Of a DNA stretch of 36,354 bases, positions 1 through 9,500 are shown in pieces (positions within the stretch are counted from its first letter, which is position 1; every line of letters starts with the position of its first letter). Both the position numbers and the translations under genes were made by a program. The DNA is from Mycobacterium sp. (lineage in GTDB: Bacteria; Actinomycetota; Actinomycetes; Mycobacteriales; Mycobacteriaceae), in contig JAGQTV010000041.1 of NCBI GenBank assembly GCA_020438845.1, forward strand, positions 1 to 36,354, given 5' to 3'. Under the pieces are notes generated by a model, which was not told the origin of the DNA, did no database searches, and worked only from the letters and a program-made list of their open reading frames with translations.

Positions 1-540
1 GTCCAGCTCGGCGGTGCGCATCAGGAAGCGCGGGCCGGCGAAGGCCTTCTTGTTCTCCTCGTGGTCACGCACCACGTGGCAGACGTTCTGGCACAGGAAG
101 CACTCGATGCACTTGCGGAACTCCTGGCTGCGCTCGACGTCCTCCTGGGCCATCCGATAGTCGCCGGGGGCAAGGTCCTTCGGCGGCGTGAAAGACGGGA
201 TCTGCCGGGCCTTCTCGTAGTTGAACGACACATCGGTGACCAGGTCGCGGATCACCGGGAAGGTACGCAACGGGGTGATGGTGACCGTCTCGGCCGGGTC
301 GAAAGTGGACATCCGGGTCATGCACAACAGCCGCGGACGGCCGTTGATCTCCGCCGAACAGGAACCGCACTTGCCGGCCTTGCAGTTCCACCGGACCGCG
401 AGATCGGGGGCCTGCTCGGCCTGGAGTCGATGGATGATGTCGAGGACGACCTCGCCCTCGTTGACCTGCACCTGGAAGTCGTGCAACTCACCAGTCGTGT
501 CGTCGCCGCGCCACACCTTCAGGTTCGCCTGGTAGCTCAT
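1..540 (-). CDS. sdhB: Succinate dehydrogenase iron-sulfur subunit, C-terminus off window
   Basis: This subunit carries electrons from the flavoprotein to the membrane quinone site. The first 180 codons are present; the gene runs off the left edge. Reading from ATG at 540, the protein begins MSYQANLKVWRG. It has a plant-type [2Fe-2S] cysteine cluster (NCKAGKCGSCSAE, about residues 62-74, with a further Cys in RPRLLC) and a [4Fe-4S] motif CIECFLCQNVC near residue 150. The start lies 1 nt after the flavoprotein stop (TGA-C-ATG), so the two genes are translationally coupled. The family is that of M. tuberculosis Rv0247c, the Sdh1 complex (recalled). The remaining iron-sulfur ligands lie outside the window. 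Confidence 0.93.
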   Translation of the reverse strand, partial: MSYQANLKVWRGDDTTGELHDFQVQVNEGEVVLDIIHRLQAEQAPDLAVRWNCKAGKCGSCSAEINGRPRLLCMTRMSTFDPAETVTITPLRTFPVIRDLVTDVSFNYEKARQIPSFTPPKDLAPGDYRMAQEDVERSQEFRKCIECFLCQNVCHVVRDHEENKKAFAGPRFLMRTAELD

Positions 541-541
541 G

Positions 542-2470
542 TCAGCTTCTCCGTCCCGGATGTTGCGCCAGTTCTTGGTCGGTGAAGTACTTGTCGAGTT
601 CGTCGATCTCGAACAACTCGAGCAGATCCTCGCGCATGGCGGGCTGCTCCTCCGTACTGACGCGGACTTCCGGCATCACCGGGTCGTTGCCCTCGGTCTT
701 GCACACCACCAGGTGGCGGCGCCAATAAGAGTCCATCTTCGGGAAGTCGTCGCGGGTGTGACCGCCGCGGCTCTCGGTGCGGGCCAGTCCGGAACGGGCC
801 ACGCATTCGCTGACCAGCAGCATGTTGCGCATGTCCATCGCCAGGTGCCAGCCCGGGTTGAATTCGCGCTTCCCGTCGGACTCGATGTTGCGGTAGCGGA
901 CCTTGAATTCCTCGATCTTGTTGAGGGCACGCTGCATCTCGTCACCGGTCCGGATGATGCCGACCAGGTCGTTCATCGTCTGCTGCAGCTCGGCGTGCAG
1001 GGTGTAGGGATTCTCCGGCTTGGCCTGTCCCTGTGGTCCGTTGAACGGCTGCAGGGCAATCGCGGCGGCCTCCGCCACGGCCGCATCGGAGACGACCGGC
1101 CGGCTGGACAGTCCGCGCACGTAGTCAGCGGCGCCCAGACCGGCCCGTCGGCCGAACACCAACAGGTCGGACAGCGAGTTGCCGCCCAATCGGTTGGAAC
1201 CGTGCATCCCGCCGGAGCACTCACCGGCGGCGAACAGGCCCGCAGTGGCGGCCGCCCCGGTGTCGGGATGGACCTCGATACCGCCCATCACGTAGTGACA
1301 GGTCGGCCCGACCTCCATCTCGTCCTTAGTGATGTCGACCTCAGCCAACTCCATGAACTGGTGGTACATCGACGGCAGGCGCTTTTTGATCTCCTCCGGT
1401 GTCATGCGTGAGGCGATGTCGAGGTAGACGCCGCCGTGCGGGGTTCCGCGCCCGGCTTTCACCTCCGTGTTGATGGCGCGGGCCACCTCGTCGCGCGGCA
1501 GCAGGTCAGGGGTGCGACGGGCCGAATCGTTGTCCTTGAGCCACTGGTCGGCCTCTTCCTCGGTTTCGGCGTACTGGCCCTTGAACACCGAGGGGATGTA
1601 GTCGAACATGAAGCGCTTGCCCTCGGAGTTCTTCAGAACCCCGCCGTCGCCGCGCACACCCTCGGTGACCAGGATGCCCTTCACCGACAGCGGCCAGACC
1701 ATGCCGGTCGGGTGGAACTGGATAAACTCCATGTTGATCAGGCCCGCGCCTGCCCGCATCGCGAGCGCGTGCCCGTCGCCGGTGTACTCCCAGGAGTTCG
1801 ACGACACCTTGAACGACTTGCCGATGCCGCCGGTGGCCAGCACTATCGCCGGCGCCTCGAACAGGATGAACTTGCCGGTCTCGCGCCAGTAGCCGAAGGC
1901 CCCGGCTATTTTCGCGTCGCCGCCCGTCTTATCCAGGATGAGCTCGGTGATCGCGCACTCGTGGAAGATCTTGATGCGGGCCTCGTAGTCGCCGAACTCG
2001 GCCTTGTCCTCCTGCTGTAGCGAGACGATCTTCTGCTGCAGGGTGCGGATGATCTCCAGGCCGGTGCGGTCACCGACGTGCGCCAGGCGCGGGTAGGTGT
2101 GGCCGCCGAAGTTGCGCTGGCTGATCCGGCCGTCCTTGGTCCGGTCGAACAGGGCGCCGTAGGTCTCCAACTCCCAGACCCGGTCGGCGGACTCCTGCGC
2201 GTGCAACTCGGCCATCCGCCAGTTGTTCAGGAACTTGCCGCCGCGCATGGTGTCGGCGAAGTGGACCTGCCAGCTGTCCTTGGAGTTCACATTGCCCATC
2301 GCCGCTGCGCAGCCACCCTCGGCCATCACCGTGTGCGCTTTGCCGAACAGCGACTTGCACACCACAGCAACTCGCAGCCCGGCTTCCCGGGCTTCGATCA
2401 CCGCGCGCAGGCCGGAACCACCGGCACCGATCACGATGACGTCGTAGGAATGCCGTTCGACCTCAACCAT
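542..2470 (-). CDS. sdhA: Succinate dehydrogenase flavoprotein subunit
   Basis: Oxidises succinate to fumarate in the TCA cycle and respiratory chain at the inner face of the membrane. The 642 residues match full length for the family. The N-terminal Rossmann motif is GAGGSG (15-20). The segment KAHTVMAEGG places a His at residue 46, where SdhA/FrdA proteins attach FAD covalently. Further conserved blocks are NFGGHTYPR and HPTGMVWP, and HGSNRLGGNSLSDLLVFG in the C-terminal half. An AGGG-type ribosome site precedes ATG at 2470. The gene lies between the membrane anchor (67 nt upstream) and the iron-sulfur subunit (1 nt downstream). It corresponds to the Rv0248c type (recalled). Fumarate reductase is the alternative, but this gene set is the Sdh1 type. 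Confidence 0.94.
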   Translation of the reverse strand: MVEVERHSYDVIVIGAGGSGLRAVIEAREAGLRVAVVCKSLFGKAHTVMAEGGCAAAMGNVNSKDSWQVHFADTMRGGKFLNNWRMAELHAQESADRVWELETYGALFDRTKDGRISQRNFGGHTYPRLAHVGDRTGLEIIRTLQQKIVSLQQEDKAEFGDYEARIKIFHECAITELILDKTGGDAKIAGAFGYWRETGKFILFEAPAIVLATGGIGKSFKVSSNSWEYTGDGHALAMRAGAGLINMEFIQFHPTGMVWPLSVKGILVTEGVRGDGGVLKNSEGKRFMFDYIPSVFKGQYAETEEEADQWLKDNDSARRTPDLLPRDEVARAINTEVKAGRGTPHGGVYLDIASRMTPEEIKKRLPSMYHQFMELAEVDITKDEMEVGPTCHYVMGGIEVHPDTGAAATAGLFAAGECSGGMHGSNRLGGNSLSDLLVFGRRAGLGAADYVRGLSSRPVVSDAAVAEAAAIALQPFNGPQGQAKPENPYTLHAELQQTMNDLVGIIRTGDEMQRALNKIEEFKVRYRNIESDGKREFNPGWHLAMDMRNMLLVSECVARSGLARTESRGGHTRDDFPKMDSYWRRHLVVCKTEGNDPVMPEVRVSTEEQPAMREDLLELFEIDELDKYFTDQELAQHPGRRS

Positions 2471-2537
2471 GTATTGCCCTCACTAGAAATTTGGTAAAGA
2501 AAGCGTGTCAGCCAGCCCTGTCAGTCCTGTGCACCTG

Positions 2538-3374
2538 TCAGCCGATGAACCGCAGGTCGGAGATGGTCCCGCTGGCCACGAGCATGACGTAGAAGTCGGT
2601 GAGCATCAGCATGCCCAGGGTGATCCAGGCGTACAGCTTGTGGTGGACGTTCAGCTTGCTGACCTGAGTCCAGATCCAGTAGCGCACCGGGTGCTTGGAG
2701 AAGTGCTTGAGCCGTCCGCCGGTGACGTGCCGGCAGGAGTGGCAGGACACGGTGTAGATCCACAGCAGGACGACGTTGACCACGAGGACCACGTTGCCGA
2801 GCCCGAAACCGAAGCCGCCGGGCCCTTTGTCCGAGTGGAAGGCGACGATCGCGTCGTAGGTGTTGATCACCGAGATGATGGCCGCGACGTAGAAGAAGTA
2901 GCGGTGGGTGTTCTGGATGATCAGCGGAAGACGCGTCTCGCCGGTATAGGTGGCGTGCGGTTCGGCAACCGCGCAGGCCGTCGGGGCCTGCCAGACCGAG
3001 CGGTAGTAGGCGCCGCGGTAGTAGTAGCACGTCAACCGGAACAGCAGCAGGAACGGCAGCGACAGCAGCGCGTAGGGCAACAATGACAACGGCCCGGAAG
3101 TCGGCAGGATCTGTGGCCAGAAGTCACTGGCCGGGCCGCAGGCCTTGCTCAGACACGGCGAGTAGAAGGGCGTGAGGTAGTGGTACTGCGGGACGAAGAA
3201 GTTGTCCCGCTGGAACGCCCGCACGGTCGCGTAGATGACGAACGCCGCGAAACCGAGGTCGGTCAGGATGGGCGACTTGAGCCAGTTGTCGGTCCGCAGG
3301 GTCTTCTGCGGAATCTTCGCCCGCCCGGGCGAGAACACGCCGGTGGCAGGCCGATTGGCTGTGGGTGCGCTCAT
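2538..3374 (-). CDS. sdhC: Succinate dehydrogenase membrane anchor subunit (Sdh1 type)
   Basis: Membrane subunit that anchors the SdhAB dimer and contributes the quinone site. The protein is about 278 residues with several hydrophobic helices, for example around PLSLLPYALLSLPFLLLF, YFFYVAAIISVINTY and VVLVVNVVLLWIYTV. The segment CHSCRHVTGG holds two Cys and a His near a membrane boundary. I chose ATG at 3374 (protein MSAPTANRPATG) over the upstream ATG at 3398, because an AAGGGGA ribosome site lies about 10 nt before it. It is the first gene of the operon and corresponds to the Rv0249c family (recalled). It is longer than a classical SdhC or SdhD, as expected for a single-polypeptide anchor. 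Confidence 0.88.
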   Translation of the reverse strand: MSAPTANRPATGVFSPGRAKIPQKTLRTDNWLKSPILTDLGFAAFVIYATVRAFQRDNFFVPQYHYLTPFYSPCLSKACGPASDFWPQILPTSGPLSLLPYALLSLPFLLLFRLTCYYYRGAYYRSVWQAPTACAVAEPHATYTGETRLPLIIQNTHRYFFYVAAIISVINTYDAIVAFHSDKGPGGFGFGLGNVVLVVNVVLLWIYTVSCHSCRHVTGGRLKHFSKHPVRYWIWTQVSKLNVHHKLYAWITLGMLMLTDFYVMLVASGTISDLRFIG

Positions 3375-3486
3375 CTGCAGTGATCCCCTTCGAGTCAACT
3401 GCCCGGAAGACTACTCAGGTGATCGCCCAGAGCGAAACCGACGTAAGGGCCGGCTCAGGGCTAGCTCTGGCTTGCTCAGGTTGGGT

Positions 3487-3795
3487 TCAGCGCCGGAAAT
3501 GGCCGCCCACGCCCTCGTCGTCGACGTCGCGCCAGAACTCGCGGTCGTACGGGGTGTCGGGAACTTGGATCTTCTCGCCGGAGTGGGCCGATGGCTGGGT
3601 CGCCAACTCCAAATCTGCTGCGTCCATGTCGAGAAGTTCAAGGTCGTGCAGGATTCGCTCGGTGTCGATGACGAGGCGACGCATGGCCTGCGCGTCGCCG
3701 AGACGTGTCTTCAGCGACGTCACACACAAGCGCAGACTGCCGATCAGGTGGTGCAATTCGGCGAGTTCGTTGTCTTTGGAACTGGGGACGGACAT
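3487..3795 (-). CDS. Small conserved hypothetical protein (Rv0250c-like)
   Basis: This 102-residue soluble protein has a predicted helical N-terminal half (NELAELHHLIGSLRLCVTSL, then TRLGDAQAMRRLVIDTERILHDLELLD), which could form a helical hairpin. A short acidic, proline-containing tail ends in PYDREFWRDVDDEG. There is no signal peptide or membrane helix. The start at 3795 (MSVPSSKDNELA) is set by an AAGGAGG site 5 nt upstream; a longer frame from 3843 lacks such a site. It sits 112 nt upstream of sdhC on the same strand, and the same neighbour order is known from M. tuberculosis (recalled). Its function is unknown; a link to the dehydrogenase operon is suggested only by position. Confidence 0.75.
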   Translation of the reverse strand: MSVPSSKDNELAELHHLIGSLRLCVTSLKTRLGDAQAMRRLVIDTERILHDLELLDMDAADLELATQPSAHSGEKIQVPDTPYDREFWRDVDDEGVGGHFRR

Positions 3796-3894
3796 CGGGA
3801 CCTCCTTGAGGCCGAGGGTGTTTGCGAAGGTGTTGGGAATCACACCTTCCTGTTTGCGATGTTAGCCACATTCGGCGACTGTCGGTGACAGTCA

Positions 3895-5395
<1,501 letters not shown>

Positions 5396-5399
<4 letters not shown>

Positions 5400-6028
5400 G
5401 GCAGCTCCACCGCCCGGAACCGTACCCACATGCCGGGGGTCAGCAGCGCCGGCCGGGGGCGGTCGGCGTCCCACAGGACAGCATCGGTACGGCCGATCAG
5501 CTGCCACCCGCCAGGCGACTCTCGTGGGTAGACGCCGCTGTATCCGCCGGCCAGCGCCACCGATCCGGCCGGAACCCGGAGCCGCGGTTCGGCTCGTCGG
5601 GGCACGTGCAGCCGAGGGTCCCCCCCGAGCAGGTAGGCGAAGCCCGGTGCGAAGCCGACGAATCCGACGCGCCACGCAGTGGCGGTGTGGGCTTCTATGA
5701 CGGCCCGGGGCTCCATATCGAGCAGGGCGCAGACTTCATCGAGGTCGGAACCGCCGTAGGCGACGTCGATCACGGCATCGGTTTGGCCGGAGGGTGGTCC
5801 GGCGGGTTTTCCTACCGCTATCGAGGACAGCCGGGCCCGGACCTGCGTCAGCCATTCGGAATCGGTCAGACTCACCAAGACGGTGCGCGCGCCCGGGACG
5901 ATATCGGCGACGCCCGGCAGTTCGGCGGCGCGTAGTTCGGCTGCCAGCGCCAGGACGTCGTCGATCGACCCGCACTCCAGCAACAGCGCCCGGTCGCCGT
6001 AGTTGCGAATGACGGGCGCAGTCATCAC
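5396..6028 (-). CDS. pxpB: 5-oxoprolinase subunit B (PxpB; allophanate hydrolase subunit 1 family)
   Basis: Partner of PxpC in the oxoprolinase complex, a cyclophilin-like fold. The 210 residues (209 from ATG) include the N-terminal [12 protein letters not shown] block and the family hallmark [19 protein letters not shown], followed by [21 protein letters not shown] and [10 protein letters not shown]. Two starts are possible: GTG at 6028, overlapping the upstream stop as GTGA, or ATG at 6025, as TGATG. Both imply re-initiation after the transporter gene. It corresponds to Rv0264c (recalled). The gene pair is intact and unambiguous by family. Confidence 0.88.
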
Positions 6029-6765
6029 ACCATCGCGGTGTAGGTGGGCTCGTGCCGCTTGGTGTAGGCGATCAGCCGATAGGTGATCGGCAGCATGACC
6101 ACTTCGACGGCGGTCTTGTAGAACCAGCCCAGCGCGGTATAGACGGCGAAGTCATGGAAGCTGGTGATGCCGATCGCCCCGGCGGCGATGCTGCAGAACA
6201 CCAGCGTGTCGCCGAGCTGGCCGGCGAAGGTGGAACCGACCAACCGCGCCCAGAGGTGCCTCTCCTTGGTGCGTTCCTTGATCTTCACCACCGTCCAGGC
6301 ATTGATGGTCTGCCCGACGAGGAACCCGGCCAGCCCTGCGACGATCAGTTGGGTATAGGCGCCCACGACGTTCGCGAAGTGCTCCTGGTTGGGGTAGAAG
6401 TCGGCGGCGGGTAGATACACCGTCGCCCAGAATGCAAGTGCGGCAATCCCGTTCATCACAAAGCCGAGCAGGATCGCCCGCCTGGCCGCGGGGAACCCGT
6501 AGACCTCCGCCAGGATGTCGCCGATGATGTAGGTCAGCGGGAAGACGATGAAACCGCCGTCGGTGATGATCGGCCCGAACGCCACCCCCTTGGTCCCGGC
6601 GACGTTGGAGATGATGACCAGCGAGGTGAAGACCGCGACCAGGATCGGGTAGTAACGGCTGCCCACTCGGGCGAAACCAGGTGTGGGCGCGTCCCACGTC
6701 GAGGTGTCCGCAGTCTTGCCGAGGCCGGCGCTGCTGAGGTCCCCGCTGCTGAGATCACTGGGCAC
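6025..6765 (-). CDS. Queuosine-precursor-transporter-family membrane protein (YhhQ/COG1738 type)
   Basis: An integral membrane protein of 246 residues with about six hydrophobic helices. The family pattern is visible: [68 protein letters not shown] and [15 protein letters not shown]. The family imports 7-deazaguanine precursors such as preQ0/preQ1 for tRNA queuosine. I cannot tell whether this organism makes queuosine, so the substrate is inferred only from family. The start is GTG at 6765, 15 nt after the stop of the binding-protein gene, and the first 30 residues form a hydrophilic N-terminal tail. It is coupled to pxpB downstream. A transporter between an iron-type binding protein and oxoprolinase genes is odd. 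Confidence 0.8.
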   Translation of the reverse strand: MPSDLSSGDLSSAGLGKTADTSTWDAPTPGFARVGSRYYPILVAVFTSLVIISNVAGTKGVAFGPIITDGGFIVFPLTYIIGDILAEVYGFPAARRAILLGFVMNGIAALAFWATVYLPAADFYPNQEHFANVVGAYTQLIVAGLAGFLVGQTINAWTVVKIKERTKERHLWARLVGSTFAGQLGDTLVFCSIAAGAIGITSFHDFAVYTALGWFYKTAVEVVMLPITYRLIAYTKRHEPTYTAMV

Positions 6766-6780
6766 GGGTCAATCCAAGCA

Positions 6781-7782
6781 TCAGACCAGGGCGCGGGCGA
6801 GCAGTGGCGGTAATTGGTCGGCCACCACCGGATACGACAGCGGCGAAGCGAAGGCGATCGCGCCTGCCAAGTCTGGGGTGGTGAAGACGTCCCGCTTGGC
6901 GGGGGTTCCGGGCAGTTCGACCACTGCCGGATCGGCCTGTAATGCGGCTTGCTCGGCCTCGTTCTCGGTGGTCCAGATCAGTACATCGGCGCCACGCAGC
7001 GTGGCGGCCAGATCGGCGCGGGGAATCTCAGCCCGACCGTCCCGGTCGGCGATCGCCTTGACGCTGTCCGGGATCTGGAAACCCATCGCGGTCAGGAAGT
7101 CGGTGCGCCAGCCACCGGCTGTGGCCGCGATGGTGTCGCCGGCGAACCGCCCCGCCAGCAGTACCGCAGTCCTGTTCTTGAACTGCGGGTTTGCTTGGGC
7201 TGCGGCGCTGAATTTCTCGTCGACGTCCCTGATGGATCGAGCCATCTGGTCGGAGTGGAACGTGGCCGCGCCGACGGCGGCTGCCTGCTCTTTCCACGGC
7301 TCGAAGAAGGCGTCCCCGTCCGCCTGGGCAATGGTGGGGGCTATCGCGGTCAGCTTCTCGTAGATGGCGGAGTCCAGCCCGGCGTTGATGGCGACGATCA
7401 GGTCGGGTTTGAGCTGTGCGATCCGGTCCACCTGAATCCCGTTGTCCAGATTCAGGACAACGGGGTGGGCCGATCCCAGCTGGGGCTGCGCCCACGGCCA
7501 AACGCCGAACGGCTGGTCGCCGAACCAGTTCGTCACGGCGATCGGTAGGACCCCGAGGGCCAGGAGGTCGTCCTGCTCGGTGAGTCCGGCGCTGACCACA
7601 CGGGTGGGCGGTGCTGGAATTCGGGTCTCGCCGAAGACGTGCTTGACGGTCACCCCCGCCCCGTCCGTCTGCCCACCGGCCCCGGTCCGACCGCACGCGG
7701 CCGTGGCTGCCAACCCGGCCGCACTCAGAACCCCGGCACCCATAACCCCGAGGAACTCGCGCCTGCTGCGGTGCTTGCCCAC
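6781..7782 (-). CDS. Iron-siderophore ABC-type substrate-binding lipoprotein (FecB-like)
   Basis: An extracytoplasmic binding protein of the FecB/FepB (Peripla_BP_2) class, 333 residues. The N-terminus carries a twin-arginine motif (SRREFLGVMG), a hydrophobic stretch and a lipobox-like ATAAC, so Tat export followed by lipid attachment is likely. After the linker come TRVVSAGLTEQDDLLALGVLPIA (two segments of the family's first lobe), LKPDLIVAINAGL and YEKLTAIAPTI, typical of siderophore binders. The start is GTG at 7782, with a TAGGAT hexamer 6 nt upstream that suggests a leaderless transcript. It corresponds to Rv0265c (recalled). No permease or ATPase gene is adjacent, so it must use components encoded elsewhere. 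Confidence 0.85.
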   Translation of the reverse strand: MGKHRSRREFLGVMGAGVLSAAGLAATAACGRTGAGGQTDGAGVTVKHVFGETRIPAPPTRVVSAGLTEQDDLLALGVLPIAVTNWFGDQPFGVWPWAQPQLGSAHPVVLNLDNGIQVDRIAQLKPDLIVAINAGLDSAIYEKLTAIAPTIAQADGDAFFEPWKEQAAAVGAATFHSDQMARSIRDVDEKFSAAAQANPQFKNRTAVLLAGRFAGDTIAATAGGWRTDFLTAMGFQIPDSVKAIADRDGRAEIPRADLAATLRGADVLIWTTENEAEQAALQADPAVVELPGTPAKRDVFTTPDLAGAIAFASPLSYPVVADQLPPLLARALV

Positions 7783-7788
7783 CGCGCG

Positions 7789-7794
7789 ATCCTA
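7789..7794 (-). promoter_or_regulatory. Leaderless -10 hexamer TAGGAT for the FecB-like operon
   Basis: On the minus strand TAGGAT is followed by 6 nt and then GTG at 7782. This is the mycobacterial TANNNT -10 geometry for a transcript beginning at the start codon. No clear -35 is seen. It would drive the lipoprotein, transporter, pxpB, pxpC and perhaps the acetyltransferase. Confidence 0.5.
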
Positions 7795-7871
7795 TGTCGC
7801 CTTCAGACCAGGAACGACTGCCCGGCGGATGAGTCTGTTTTCGGCCCGCGCCGGTGCGTTGAAGTGGCAGG

Positions 7872-9350
7872 GTGAGCAGGGTGACTGATCTCACCGGGCC
7901 CAAGACAGGCGCCGCCGGCAACCGAACCTGGTTCGGCCATCCGCTGGGTCTGGTCAACCTCTTCGGTGTCGAACTCTGGGAACGCTTCTCGTTCTACGGG
8001 ATGCTCACCATCCTGGGCTACTACCTCTACTACTCGGTTGGCGACGGCGGCCTCGGCCTACCGAAGGCCACGGCCACCGGCATCGTGGGGGCTTACGGCG
8101 GCTTCGTCTATCTCTCGACGGTCCTTGGCGGCTGGGTGGCGGACCGGGTGCTGGGAATGGAGCGCACGGTCCTCTACGGCGGCGTGGTGGTGATGTGCGG
8201 CCACATCTCGCTGGCGATCCTGCCGGGTCTGGTGGGCGTTGCCGTGGGCCTGGTCCTCATCGCGTTGGGCGCCGGCGCGCTCAAGGCCAATGCCTCCTCG
8301 CTGCTGGGCACGCTGTATGACCATGGCGACCCGCGCCGCGACGGCGGCTTCACCTTGTTCTACCTGGGAATCAACGTCGGTGCCTTTGCCGGCCCGCTGA
8401 TCACCGGACTGCTGCAGACCCACGTGGGCTTCCACTACGGCTTCGGTGCGGCCGCGGTCGGCATGGCCCTGGGGCTGAGCCAGTACGTGGTGTTCCGACG
8501 CAACCTCGGTGCCCACGGTCGCAGCGTGCCCCACCCGCTGTCCCACGACGCGTTCTGGCGGGCAGCCGCCCTCGCCGCGCTGGTGATCGGCGCGATCGTG
8601 GTGGGTTTCGTCACCGGCGTGGTGAAGCTGGCCAATCTGTCCCAATTCACCACGGGTCTGATTCTGGTGGCCTCGATCGCCTATTTCGTCACCATGCTGA
8701 CCAGCTCCCGGGTCAACGCGGTGGAACGCACCCGAGTGCGGGCCTTCATCCCGCTGTTCATCGCCAATGCGGTGTTCTGGTCGCTGTTCCAGCAGATCTT
8801 CACCGTGCTCGCCGTCTACTCCGACGAGCGGATGAACTGGTCTATATTCGGCTGGACGGCACCGTCGAGCTGGATCGGTTCGATCGAGCCCATCTGGATC
8901 ATCCTGCTCTCGCCGGTGTTCGCGGTGCTGTGGACCAAACTCGGCCGCCGCGCCCCCACCACCCCGCGGAAGTTCGCCTACGGGGTTATCGGCATGGGGC
9001 TGGCTTTCCTGCTCTTCCTCACATTGGCAGGTACGGAGGGGCGGTCGGTCCCGGCTTTGGCGGTGGTGGCGATCATGGGCGCCTTCGCGGTGTCGGAGCT
9101 GTTGCTCTCGCCGATCGGCCTATCGGTCACCACGCAGCTGGCACCCAACGCTTACCGCGCTCAGATGATGGCCTTGTACTTCTTCTCGGTGGGCCTGGGA
9201 ACCGCGATGTCCGGGGTGCTGGCCCGCTACTACGACCAAGCTCACGAGTTTGCCTATTTCGGGATCATCGGGGGCGCCGCAGTGCTGGTCGGGCTGATCG
9301 TATGGGTGTTGGCTCCGCGGATCAGCCGCCTCATGGAGGGTGTGCACTGA
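7872..9350 (+). CDS. POT/PTR2-family proton-coupled oligopeptide transporter
   Basis: A major-facilitator peptide symporter of 492 residues with about 14 hydrophobic segments. The POT signature ELWERFSFYGM lies at residues 34-44 in helix 1, giving the ExxER proton-coupling residues (E34, E37, R38). Further family segments are GGWVADRVLGMERTVLYG and the PTR2-type block GGFTLFYLGINVGAFAGPL. It probably imports di- and tripeptides with H+. The start at GTG 7872 is supported by frame; GTG at 7881 is also possible, and no strong ribosome site decides. It is divergent from the FecB-like gene across 89 bp and monocistronic. In M. tuberculosis, oplA is recalled at this position instead. Confidence 0.9.
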   Translation: MSRVTDLTGPKTGAAGNRTWFGHPLGLVNLFGVELWERFSFYGMLTILGYYLYYSVGDGGLGLPKATATGIVGAYGGFVYLSTVLGGWVADRVLGMERTVLYGGVVVMCGHISLAILPGLVGVAVGLVLIALGAGALKANASSLLGTLYDHGDPRRDGGFTLFYLGINVGAFAGPLITGLLQTHVGFHYGFGAAAVGMALGLSQYVVFRRNLGAHGRSVPHPLSHDAFWRAAALAALVIGAIVVGFVTGVVKLANLSQFTTGLILVASIAYFVTMLTSSRVNAVERTRVRAFIPLFIANAVFWSLFQQIFTVLAVYSDERMNWSIFGWTAPSSWIGSIEPIWIILLSPVFAVLWTKLGRRAPTTPRKFAYGVIGMGLAFLLFLTLAGTEGRSVPALAVVAIMGAFAVSELLLSPIGLSVTTQLAPNAYRAQMMALYFFSVGLGTAMSGVLARYYDQAHEFAYFGIIGGAAVLVGLIVWVLAPRISRLMEGVH

Positions 9351-9500
9351 CCCAAAAGCATAAATTCCCTTTGCCAACCTCTCGAAACTGATTCGGATCG
9401 GTGACCTCCGGCAGGCGGGTGACGTTAACAAGTAAAAATCCGGGGTCCTTGTGTATTCTCCTCGCCGTGTGCAACGAAGCCAAATTCGGGGGACTCTTTC
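9351..9500. other. Intergenic junction before the low-GC glycosyltransferase gene
   Basis: This 150-bp stretch marks where base composition shifts from GC-rich to AT-richer. It holds AT runs (near 9360 and 9425-9440) and a GGGGGA ribosome site about 7-8 nt before ATG 9501. A TATTCT at 9454-9459 might be a -10, but I see no matching -35. No tRNA end, inverted repeat or transposase remnant was found. Confidence 0.4.

Noticed and set aside
539-1411. Long plus-strand frame opposite sdhA
   Set aside because: Antisense shadow of a well-supported flavoprotein, no domain seen.
9454-9459. TATTCT as promoter of the glycosyltransferase
   Set aside because: No -35 at suitable spacing (nearest TTAACA is 23 bp away).
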